Source: Candidatus Dormiibacterota bacterium
Lineage (GTDB): Bacteria > Chloroflexota > Dormibacteria > Aeolococcales > Aeolococcaceae
Length of the DNA: 9,086 nt
Assembly (NCBI GenBank): GCA_019234035.1
Contig: JAFALX010000101.1
Coordinates: 1 to 9,086, forward strand
Direction of reading: 5' to 3'
Each line of letters starts with the position of its first letter. The stretch's first letter is position 1. Positions 1 through 5,595 of this stretch are shown one piece after another. Under the pieces are notes generated by a model. It ran no database searches, was not told the origin of the DNA, and saw only the letters and a list, made by a program, of their open reading frames with translations. A program made the position numbers and the translations under genes.

Positions 1-1
1 G

Positions 2-262
2 GCACTGAAGGCGGCCGGGCGCGGACCGAAGCTGAGCATCGACGCGGTTGCGGCCTACATCAGCGCCGAGCAGCGGCTCGGGCGCATCCGCCCGGACGCC
101 GACTCCGGTATCGCAGCGAACCTGCTCATCGGCTCGTGCTGGCAACGCGCGGCATTCGGACATTACTTCGGCGAGGACTTGATCGATATGGACGATGCGA
201 CCTATGCGCGAGAGCTGGCCGCCATGATCATGCGTGGACTTCATCAGGAGGCTGAGACATGA
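2..262 (+). CDS. TetR-family transcriptional regulator, C-terminal part (5' end outside window)
   Basis: An open frame enters from the left edge and gives 86 residues before TGA at 260-262. The visible part has the character of a TetR C-terminal ligand-binding and dimerisation domain: a helix with AAYISAEQRLGRIRPDAD, then a hydrophobic helix (AANLLIGSCWQRAAFGHYFG), then a final amphipathic helix (ARELAAMIMRGL). The DNA-binding HTH would lie upstream and is not seen, so the family call rests on the C-terminal pattern and on context. The stop overlaps the start of the MFS exporter (ATGA at 259-262), implying translational coupling. TetR regulators cotranscribed with DHA2 exporters commonly repress their own operon and respond to an exported compound; that role is inferred here. 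Confidence 0.75.
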   Translation, partial: ALKAAGRGPKLSIDAVAAYISAEQRLGRIRPDADSGIAANLLIGSCWQRAAFGHYFGEDLIDMDDATYARELAAMIMRGLHQEAET

Positions 263-2022
263 CCGACGTAGCTCCCGCGCGGGCGTCTGCACCCAGCGCG
301 CCGGCCGCCGCCGCGCAAGCAGGTCTGGCGCCGGGGTACCCCGTGGAGCTGGACCCGAGACGATGGGTCGCGCTCGCCAGTGTGCTCACGGCGATGTTCA
401 TGGTCCTGCTCGACGTCTCGATCGTGAACGTCGCCATCCCGGCCATCCGTCAGAACCTGCACGCGAACAACGCAGACATCCAATTTGTGGTCGCGGGGTA
501 CGGGCTCGCGTACGCCGTCATGCTCATCACGGGTGGACGGCTTGGTGACATCTTTGGCCGCAAGCGCCTGTTCCTCATCGGCATGGCGGGCTTCACCGCG
601 GCGTCCGCCCTGTGCGGCCTGGCACAGAGCGCGCTCATGCTCGACCTCTCGCGGGTCTTCCAGGGACTCATGGCGGCGCTGATGTACCCGCAGGTGCTGT
701 CGATGATCCAGGTGAGCTTCCCTCCGCACGAGCGGGCGAAGGTGTTCGGCATCCTCGGCGCGGTCATCGGCCTCGCCACGATCATGGGACCGCTTGTCGG
801 CGGCCTCATCATCCGCGACGACATCACCGGCAGCTCGTGGCGGTGGATCTTCCTCGTGAACGTGCCGATCGGCATCGCGGCGTTCATCTCGGCTGTCCGC
901 GTGGCCAGCGAGTCGCGCGCCCCGAACGCGAAGCGTCTCGACGTGCCCGGCGTGATCATCGCCACAGTCGGGCTGTTGTTGCTGGTGTACCCGCTTGTGG
1001 AGGGTCAGGTGGCCGGCTGGCCGCTGTGGACGTTCATCTCCATGGGGCTGAGCCCGTTCGTGCTCGCGGGGTTCGTCTTGTACGAGCGTTCACTGCCGAA
1101 GACGAGCTTCCCCCTGGTGGAGCTCGAGATGTTCCGCATCCGATCGTTCCGCGTGGGTGTGGCGATCTCAGCGGCATTCATCGCCGGCATTCCCTCGTTC
1201 TTCTTCGTCTTCAGTCTGCTGCTGCAGGTGGGCCTCGGCTTCAGCGCGCTCCATGCCGGCCTCACAACGATTCCCTTCAGCATCGGCACCGCGGTGGCGT
1301 CAGTGATGTCGACGCGCGTGGCGCCCAAGCTTGGCCGCTACACGATCGGCATCGGCTCGCTCGTCGGTGTAGCGGGCATGCTCGGCATCATCATCACGCT
1401 CACGTTGCAGGGGACGGCGGTGTCCAGCTGGGAGCTCATCCCGGCTTTCGTCGTCTCCGGACTCGGCCTCGGCTCGGTGCTGGCGCCGCTGCTCAACGTG
1501 ATCCTTGCGGGTGTACCGCCACGTGATGCGGGTTCTGCTTCAGGTGTGCTGACGACCTTCCAGCAGCTCGGCGGCGCCATCGGTGTGGCAGTGGTCGGCG
1601 TCGTCTTCTTCGGACTGCTCTCGTCAAACGCGACGACGTCCGTCAATGGCGTGACACCGCAGCTCCGCGCCCAACTGACGGCGGCGAATCTGCCACCCTC
1701 GGTGGTCGATCAGCAGGTGGCCACGTTCACCCGCTGCTTCGTCGAGGAGGCGAAGTCCACCGATCCGACACAGCCGATCGCGGGATGCCCGTCACCGTCG
1801 GCGGCGCCGCAGCCTGGGAACCCTGTCTCGCAGGCGTTCGCATCAGCCGCCAAGTCCGCTCTGGCGACGACATTCGTGTCGTCGGAGCGCACCATCCTGT
1901 GGTTCAACGTCGGCTTCTGGGCGCTGACCGCGCTGCTATCGCTGTTGCTGCCGCGCACCGAACGGCGCGGGGCACCGGCGGGCGCCGGCGCGCCGGCGAC
2001 TGCAGGGGCGGGCGCGCACTAA
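259..2022 (+). CDS. MFS transporter, DHA2 (EmrB/QacA-like, 14-TM) drug/H+ antiporter
   Basis: This 587-residue integral membrane protein probably exports a toxic or amphipathic compound in exchange for protons. Family motifs are clear: motif D1 LDVSIVNVAIP at about 51-61 in TM1, motif A GGRLGDIFGRKR at 92-103 between TM2 and TM3, and the antiporter motif C region GAVIGLATIMGPLVGG at 167-182 in TM5, followed by WRWIFLVNVP at 194-203. Hydrophobic segments continue to about residue 565, consistent with 14 helices. The long loop before the last helix has two cysteines (C493, C510) that could form an extracytoplasmic disulfide (inference). An Ala/Gly/Pro-rich tail ends the protein. The start is ATG 259, with GGAGG about 5 nt upstream, overlapping the TetR stop. 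The substrate cannot be deduced. Confidence 0.93.
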   Translation: MTDVAPARASAPSAPAAAAQAGLAPGYPVELDPRRWVALASVLTAMFMVLLDVSIVNVAIPAIRQNLHANNADIQFVVAGYGLAYAVMLITGGRLGDIFGRKRLFLIGMAGFTAASALCGLAQSALMLDLSRVFQGLMAALMYPQVLSMIQVSFPPHERAKVFGILGAVIGLATIMGPLVGGLIIRDDITGSSWRWIFLVNVPIGIAAFISAVRVASESRAPNAKRLDVPGVIIATVGLLLLVYPLVEGQVAGWPLWTFISMGLSPFVLAGFVLYERSLPKTSFPLVELEMFRIRSFRVGVAISAAFIAGIPSFFFVFSLLLQVGLGFSALHAGLTTIPFSIGTAVASVMSTRVAPKLGRYTIGIGSLVGVAGMLGIIITLTLQGTAVSSWELIPAFVVSGLGLGSVLAPLLNVILAGVPPRDAGSASGVLTTFQQLGGAIGVAVVGVVFFGLLSSNATTSVNGVTPQLRAQLTAANLPPSVVDQQVATFTRCFVEEAKSTDPTQPIAGCPSPSAAPQPGNPVSQAFASAAKSALATTFVSSERTILWFNVGFWALTALLSLLLPRTERRGAPAGAGAPATAGAGAH

Positions 2023-2042
2023 GCCGCCATCGAGCGACGCGA

Positions 2043-2294
2043 TCACCGGGCGCGGCGCGTGCCGTGCCCGTGGTCGTGGCCGTGCGCATGCCCTCCGTGT
2101 CCGTGAGGGCCCGAACCGGACCCTGGCGCGCTCATTCAACAGCCGGGCTGACCGGGATGGCCGCAACAGGGTCTGCCGGTGCGCACCTTGGTGAGCTGAT
2201 TGGCGACGGTCTCGCGCAGCTTCTCCGGAAGGCTGGCATCGGAATCACGCCAGTTCTGGATGAAGATGTGCAGGCCTATCCGTGTCCGTGCCAT
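2043..2294 (-). CDS. Candidate small selenoprotein: Cys-rich N-part, UGA/Sec at codon 53, His-rich tail
   Basis: From ATG 2294 (an in-frame TAA lies four codons upstream, so no longer start exists) the frame reads 52 residues ending RPCCGHPGQPGC, then TGA at 2136-2138, then 30 more codons to TGA at 2043-2045. If TGA is Sec, the product is 83 residues: an amphipathic N-part (IGLHIFIQNW...LPEKLRETVANQL), C43, C44, C52, U53, then a tail with seven His (HGHGGHAHGHDHGHG). A SECIS-like hairpin lies just after the TGA. A weak AGGGGA lies about 13 nt before the start. The gene follows fdhD by 65 nt on the same strand, in a selD-fdhD operon, so the cell makes Sec. The Cys/Sec/His content suggests redox or metal/selenium handling (inference). 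I recognise no named family, although short proteins with a C-terminal CCGxxGxPGC pattern seem familiar. The alternative is a 52-residue protein (2136-2294) that stops at TGA. Confidence 0.55.
2047..2070 (+). terminator. Strong GC hairpin downstream of the MFS gene, possible U-less terminator
   Basis: CGGGCGCGGC (2047-2056) pairs with GCCGTGCCCG (2061-2070) across a GCGT loop. All 10 pairs form in the plus-strand transcript, one of them G-U; on the minus strand that pair becomes an A-C mismatch. It begins 25 nt after the MFS stop codon and lies between convergent genes, which suits a terminator for the exporter transcript. No T-tract follows, so it would be a U-less, stem-only terminator if it works as one. 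It also overlaps the last codons of the proposed minus-strand selenoprotein, so the hairpin could partly reflect coding sequence. Confidence 0.4.
2106..2124 (-). promoter_or_regulatory. Putative bacterial SECIS (selenocysteine insertion) hairpin
   Basis: On the minus strand, 11 nt after the in-frame TGA (2136-2138), AGGGUCC (2124-2118) pairs fully with GGGCCCU (2112-2106) around a GGUUC loop (2117-2113); one pair is U-G. The first loop base is 18 nt from the UGA. Bacterial SECIS elements sit within the coding region just 3' of UGA and present a small apical loop with an early G (GU in E. coli fdhF) that SelB recognises. The spacing, stem length and loop here fit that general form. Short GC stems occur by chance in high-GC DNA, so this alone is not proof. 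Confidence 0.5.
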
Positions 2295-2359
2295 CGGTCC
2301 AGATTAGTCCCCTGACACCGCCGTCCGGACTGGGTCCGTCGCGCAACGCACCCGGGGTC

Positions 2360-3172
2360 TCATATGGAAGGCTCGGCGATCCGCTCGTGTCCGGCATACA
2401 CATTCATCTGCTCGCCGCGCAGGAAGCCGATCAGTGTCATGCCCGACTCGCGAGCGAGGTCGACCGCCAGCTGCGACGGCGCCGAGACCGCGGCGATCAT
2501 CGGAATGCCCGCCATCAGCGCCTTCTGCGTGAGCTCGAAGCTGGCGCGCCCCGAGGCGAGGATGCCGTGCAGGCGAAGCGGGAGCCGGCGCTGCGTCGCC
2601 GCCCAGCCGATCACCTTGTCGAACGCGTTGTGCCGGCCGACGTCCTCGCGCACACAGAGAATCTCGCCCGCGGCATCGAACAGCGCCGCGGCGTGCAGCC
2701 CTCCGGTGCGAGCGAAGACGTGTTGCGAGTCGCGCAGCCGCCGGGGGAGCGCGGCGAGCGCCTCGGGGGTCACGCGCAGCGGGTCGTCGCGCACGTCGTA
2801 CGGCGACGCGGTCCGCACCGCATCGATGCTCGCCTTGCCGCAGATGCCGCACGACGACGTCGTGTAGAAGGCGCGCAGTGGCGTCTGCAATGTCGCGTCG
2901 CGCAGCGTCGCTTCGACGACGTTCAACGCATCGCCTGCATCCGCATTCGGACACATGCGCATCGACACGATGTCGTCGGCGCCGTCGATCACGCCCTCGG
3001 TGACGAGAAACCCAACGGCCAGATCGAAATCGGCGCCCGGCGTTCGCATAGTCACCGACACGGCGCGGCCGTTGACGCGAATCTCGAGTGGTTCCTCCGT
3101 GGTGAGCTCGTCGGAGCGCCACGTGGTGCGTCCGTCCGTATGCACCTGCAGGACGCGACGCATACCGCTCAC
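2360..3172 (-). CDS. fdhD: FdhD: formate dehydrogenase accessory sulfurtransferase
   Basis: The 270-residue cytoplasmic protein belongs to the FdhD family, which carries sulfur from a cysteine desulfurase to the molybdenum (or tungsten) bis-MGD cofactor of formate dehydrogenase. The family's redox motif is present as SSCGICGK at 106-113 (C108, C111). Other family blocks are TTEEPLEIRVNG (24-35), LAVGFLVTEGVI (51-62), VREDVGRHNAFDKVIG (174-189) and SGRASFELTQKA (207-218). Length is normal (E. coli about 277). The GTG start at 3172 is 8 nt after the selD stop, with GGGG just upstream, so the two are translationally linked. An alternative ATG lies at 3163. No formate dehydrogenase structural gene is in the window. 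The neighbouring selenium genes imply that the target enzyme contains Sec (inference). Confidence 0.95.
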   Translation of the reverse strand: MSGMRRVLQVHTDGRTTWRSDELTTEEPLEIRVNGRAVSVTMRTPGADFDLAVGFLVTEGVIDGADDIVSMRMCPNADAGDALNVVEATLRDATLQTPLRAFYTTSSCGICGKASIDAVRTASPYDVRDDPLRVTPEALAALPRRLRDSQHVFARTGGLHAAALFDAAGEILCVREDVGRHNAFDKVIGWAATQRRLPLRLHGILASGRASFELTQKALMAGIPMIAAVSAPSQLAVDLARESGMTLIGFLRGEQMNVYAGHERIAEPSI

Positions 3173-3180
3173 GGAAACCC

Positions 3181-4167
3181 CTAGCGGACGATGACGGCGA
3201 ACTCTCCGCGCGGGACGACCTCGCCGATCACCGGAGACCCGGGGATCTCACCGCACAGCAGGAGTCCGCCGCTTGTCTGCGCGTCAGCGAGCAACAGTCG
3301 CTCGCGGTCGTCGTTCGCGGCAACCCCGAGGTACTCGACGTTCGGCTCGACCCACGCGAGGTTGCGCCGCGTCCCGCCGCTGATGCACCCTGCGTTGGCG
3401 GCGTCGCGCGCGCCAGGCAGATACGGCACCGCTGCCGCATCGATCACCACCGTCACCTTGCTCGCGCGCGCCAGCTTGTACGCATGTCCCAGCAGCCCGA
3501 AGCCGGTGACGTCTGTGGCGCAGCGGATGCCGGCGGCGAGTGCGGCGGCCGACGCGTCGCGGTTCAGTGTCGTCATCGACGCGACGGCCTCGGGAAACGG
3601 CTCGCCGGTCTGCTTGTGCTTCGAATTGAGGACGCCGATGCCCAGTGGCTTGGTCAAGGTCAGCGGAGTGCCCGGGATGCCGGCGTCGATGCGCAGCAGC
3701 TGGTCAACCGCAGCGACGCCGCTCACCGCCATGCCGTATTTGGGCTCGGGGTCGTCGACACTGTGCCCGCCCGCGACGGGGCACGCGGCTGCGCGCGCGA
3801 TGTCCAGCCCGCCACGCAGCACCTCGGTGGCGAGCTCGAGCGGCAGCACCTCGCGCGGCCAGCACAGCAGGTTGACCGCGAGCAGCGGCGTGCCGCCCAT
3901 CGCATAGATGTCGGACAGGGCGTTGGTGGCCGCGATGCGGCCCCAGTCGTACGCGTCGTCGACGACCGGGGTGAAGAAGTCGACCGTGCTCAGCAGCGCG
4001 GTGCCATCGCCGTTGAGACGCACGGCCGCGGCGTCGTCGCCGTCGTCGAGTCCGACGATCAGCGAGGGTGGATGCTCACCGGTCAGTCCCGCGACGATCT
4101 GCTCCAGCTCGCCCGGCGGGATCTTGCAGGCGCAGCCGCCGCCGTGCGCGTACTGGGTCAGCCTCAC
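3181..4167 (-). CDS. selD: SelD: selenide, water dikinase (selenophosphate synthetase)
   Basis: SelD makes monoselenophosphate, the selenium donor for SelA, from selenide and ATP. The 328-residue protein starts with the diagnostic RLTQYAHGGGCACK, with C12 and K15 at the positions of E. coli C17 and K20; the active residue is Cys, not Sec. ATP/Mg-binding blocks of the AIRS-type kinase fold follow: GLDDGDDAAAVRL (39-51), STVDFFTPVVDD (60-71) and GGHSVDDPEPKYGMAVSG (133-150), then ADAQTSGGLLL near the C-terminus. The start is GTG 4167; the 27-nt gap after the VOC gene shows no good ribosome-binding site, but the N-terminus aligns with the family and no in-frame start was seen upstream. It is the third gene of the probable operon and is followed immediately by fdhD. 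Confidence 0.97.
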   Translation of the reverse strand: MRLTQYAHGGGCACKIPPGELEQIVAGLTGEHPPSLIVGLDDGDDAAAVRLNGDGTALLSTVDFFTPVVDDAYDWGRIAATNALSDIYAMGGTPLLAVNLLCWPREVLPLELATEVLRGGLDIARAAACPVAGGHSVDDPEPKYGMAVSGVAAVDQLLRIDAGIPGTPLTLTKPLGIGVLNSKHKQTGEPFPEAVASMTTLNRDASAAALAAGIRCATDVTGFGLLGHAYKLARASKVTVVIDAAAVPYLPGARDAANAGCISGGTRRNLAWVEPNVEYLGVAANDDRERLLLADAQTSGGLLLCGEIPGSPVIGEVVPRGEFAVIVR

Positions 4168-4194
4168 CGAATCAGTGTGGCACGGCCCGTGAGA

Positions 4195-4578
4195 TCAGCC
4201 GCCCGAATCGCCTGGGTACACGACCTGCTGCACCGCCCAGCCGTTGCCGTCCGGGTCGTGGAAATAGAGGAACCGTCCCCATGGCTGCTCGTCGACCGGT
4301 CCGGGGTCGAACCCGCGATCGATGAGCTCCTGGCGTGCCGCATCCGCGTCGGCGACGACCATCTGCAGCACCTGCACCGATCCGGGCGGCGCGGTGGTGA
4401 GGCCTTTGCCGAACGCGATCGAACACGCGGATCCCGGCGGCGTGAGCTGCACGAAGCGCAGGTCGTCGCTGACGACCATGTCGTGATCCGCGTGGAACCC
4501 GATGGTGTCGACGTAGAAGGCCTTGGCGCGATCGATGTCGGTGACGGGAAGGATCACGAGCTCGAGCTTCCAGTCCAT
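4195..4578 (-). CDS. VOC superfamily (glyoxalase/bleomycin-resistance fold) protein
   Basis: The 127-residue protein has the two beta-alpha-beta-beta-beta halves of the vicinal oxygen chelate fold: ELVILPVTDIDRAKAFYVDTIGF (5-28) opens the first module, and QVLQMVVADADAARQEL opens the second, which ends in GRFLYFHDPDGNGWAVQQ (101-118). The first-strand position that usually carries a metal-binding His is hydrophobic here, and the final-strand Glu position appears to be Gln, so classic glyoxalase I metal chemistry is doubtful. Such proteins are often of unknown function. ATG 4578 is preferred over longer in-frame starts because GAGGAG lies 6 nt upstream and the fold begins there. It lies 20 nt after the small membrane ORF and 27 nt before selD, so it is probably cotranscribed with selD. 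A role in selenium metabolism is not shown. Confidence 0.88.
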   Translation of the reverse strand: MDWKLELVILPVTDIDRAKAFYVDTIGFHADHDMVVSDDLRFVQLTPPGSACSIAFGKGLTTAPPGSVQVLQMVVADADAARQELIDRGFDPGPVDEQPWGRFLYFHDPDGNGWAVQQVVYPGDSGG

Positions 4579-4598
4579 ATCTCGCTCCTCGAGTGCTG

Positions 4599-4685
4599 TC
4601 ACGTGATTGCGCGGCTGAACCGTCGTGCGCCGACGAGCACGCCGACCACCGCGAGGGCCGCAATGATAGCCAGGCCCCTGACCAC
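4599..4685 (-). CDS. Small single-pass membrane peptide (28 aa)
   Basis: A GTG at 4685 preceded by a near-perfect AGGAGG (4698-4693) at 7-nt spacing opens a 28-codon frame ending in TGA. The peptide is MVRGLAIIAALAVVGVLVGA followed by RRFSRAIT: a hydrophobic stretch at residues 5-19 and then a positively charged tail, as expected for a tiny single-span membrane protein with a basic cytoplasmic end. The frame is open further upstream (to 4802), but that extension would overlap the divergent gene and has no ribosome-binding site. It is the first gene of the minus-strand run leading to the VOC gene and selD. I recognise no family; the call rests on the ribosome-binding site, composition and position. 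Confidence 0.5.
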   Translation of the reverse strand: MVRGLAIIAALAVVGVLVGARRFSRAIT

Positions 4686-4720
4686 GTCGACACCTCCTGT
4701 GGTCTGCTGGCGAGCGACGA

Positions 4721-4738
4721 GGCGACGTGGGCGTCGCC
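4721..4738. promoter_or_regulatory. Perfect inverted repeat in the divergent intergenic region, possible operator
   Basis: GGCGACG-TGGG-CGTCGCC is a perfect 7-bp inverted repeat with a 4-bp spacer. It lies between the leftward small membrane ORF/VOC/selD run and the rightward DUF1801 gene, where promoters for both directions should be. It could be an operator for a dimeric regulator, or a hairpin in the 5' leader of one transcript. No regulator gene is adjacent, and no confident -35/-10 pair was found; TACTAG just right of the repeat is a weak -10 candidate for the DUF1801 gene. Confidence 0.35.
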
Positions 4739-4765
4739 GTACTAGTGTGATCAGGGAGCAACGGG

Positions 4766-5116
4766 ATGGCGTACACGACGATCGATGAGTACCTGGCGAC
4801 ACTCGACGAGCCGAAGCGGTCGACGCTGCAGCATTTGCGCGAGGACATCCGCGCCCTCGTGCCCGAAGCCGAGGAGTGCATCTCCTATGCGTGCCCGGCG
4901 TTTCGCGTACGCGGCAAGGTGGTCGCAGGTTTCGCGGCGTTCAGCACACACCTCAGCTATCTGCCGCACAGCGGATCGGTGCTCCCAGCGCTCGCCGAGG
5001 AATTGAAGGCGTACCCGGGCGGAACCAAGAGCGCGCTGCACTTTCCCGTCGACACACCGCTACCGCGGAAACTCGTGCGGAAGCTGATCACCGCCCGCCT
5101 GGCGCAGATCCCGTAG
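4766..5116 (+). CDS. DUF1801 (YdhG/iron-chaperone-like) domain protein
   Basis: The 116-residue cytoplasmic protein matches the DUF1801 family by pattern. It has the opening YTTIDEYLATLDEPKRSTLQ with a following helix (LREDIRALVPEAEECISY), the central PAFRVRGKVVAGFAAFSTHLSYLPHSGSVL (45-74), and the conserved ending of the type GTKSALHFPVDTPLPRKLVRKLITARL (86-112). Some members are annotated as frataxin-like iron chaperones, but the function is not established. AGGGAG (4753-4758) sits 7 nt before ATG 4766. The gene is divergent from the selD operon. Its last codons and stop lie in a 40-bp sequence repeated downstream at 5556-5595. Confidence 0.88.
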   Translation: MAYTTIDEYLATLDEPKRSTLQHLREDIRALVPEAEECISYACPAFRVRGKVVAGFAAFSTHLSYLPHSGSVLPALAEELKAYPGGTKSALHFPVDTPLPRKLVRKLITARLAQIP

Positions 5117-5122
5117 CGCGGT
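5083..5122 (+). repeat. 40-bp direct repeat, copy 1 (3' end of the DUF1801 gene)
   Basis: The repeat runs from GCTGATCACC to GTAGCGCGGT and covers the last DUF1801 codons (LITARLAQIP), the TAG stop and 6 nt beyond. It is identical to 5556-5595 except at one base (C5095 versus T5568), which would be a synonymous Ala codon change in this frame. As the real 3' end of a gene, this is probably the original copy. Confidence 0.9.
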
Positions 5123-5242
5123 ACGCGACGAGCTCACCAGGGCAGTCGCCGGCTGCACCGTCCGACCTTCGACTGAGGCCGCTCCAGCGCCACAATACGT
5201 GTCGCGCTCAGCGCAGCCGAGGGGCAGACGAGGAGGATGGGC

Positions 5243-5560
5243 ATGCCGAAGTTCCTGATCACAGCGTCGTACACGGAACAAGGTGTCAGTGGACTGCTCA
5301 AGGAGGGCGGCTCGGGCCGCCGCGAGGCAGTTCAGCAGATGACCGAAGCCGCAGGCGGGTCCTTGGAGGCCTTCTACTTCGCCTTCGGTGACGACGATGT
5401 GTACTGCATCGTGGACCTCCCCGACAACGCGACTGCTGCTGCAATCGCCCTGAACGTCGCCGCCACCGGGTCCGTCAGCCTGTCGACGACGGCCCTGCTG
5501 ACGCCGGAAGAGATCGACGAGGCCGCGCATCACCGGATCAACTACCGCCCACCGGGCTGA
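5243..5560 (+). CDS. GYD-domain protein (first copy)
   Basis: The 105-residue protein opens MPKFLITASYTEQGVSGLLKEGG and continues with REAVQQMTEAAGGSLEAFYFAFGDDDVYCIVDLPDNATAAAIAL, the pattern of the GYD family: a small ferredoxin-like alpha/beta fold, function unknown, named for a Gly-Tyr-Asp motif that reads GDDD here. ATG 5243 is chosen because AGGAGG (5231-5236) lies 6 nt upstream; the earlier ATG at 5237 abuts it. A 126-nt gap precedes the start and may hold its own promoter. The gene lies between two copies of a 40-bp direct repeat, and its TGA stop is inside the second copy. It converges on selB. A second, divergent GYD paralogue lies at 8771-9067. Confidence 0.85.
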   Translation: MPKFLITASYTEQGVSGLLKEGGSGRREAVQQMTEAAGGSLEAFYFAFGDDDVYCIVDLPDNATAAAIALNVAATGSVSLSTTALLTPEEIDEAAHHRINYRPPG

Positions 5561-5595
5561 TCACCGCTCGCCTGGCGCAGATCCCGTAGCGCGGT
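5556..5595 (+). repeat. 40-bp direct repeat, copy 2 (between the GYD gene and the selB stop)
   Basis: This is a 39/40 match to 5083-5122. It contains the GYD stop (5558-5560) at its left end, and its last base is the last base of the selB stop codon. In the DUF1801 frame it would still read ITARLAQIP-stop, but with no DUF1801 sequence before it, so it is a stranded copy of that gene's tail. The pair delimits a unit of about 473 bp (5123-5595) carrying the GYD gene. Confidence 0.9.

Noticed and set aside
2360..2362. TGA at the end of fdhD as another possible Sec codon
   Set aside because: FdhD has normal family length at this stop, no clear SECIS-like stem follows at the right distance, and the continued frame shows no conserved pattern.
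2282..3184. 300-codon plus-strand open frame opposite fdhD
   Set aside because: Arg/His-rich, repetitive translation with no family pattern; fdhD on the other strand has clear conserved motifs, so this is a GC-driven antisense frame.
3181..4167. SelD as a selenoprotein itself (Sec in the active site occurs in some lineages)
   Set aside because: The active-site residue (codon 12) is a Cys codon and no in-frame TGA is present.
4195..4197. TGA at the end of the VOC gene with a short CACGG...CCGTG stem after it
   Set aside because: The stem is only 4 bp and too close to the UGA, and the VOC fold is complete before it.
3484..4788. 434-codon plus-strand open frame opposite selD and the VOC gene
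   Set aside because: It spans several real minus-strand genes, has no recognisable domain and is explained by high GC third positions.
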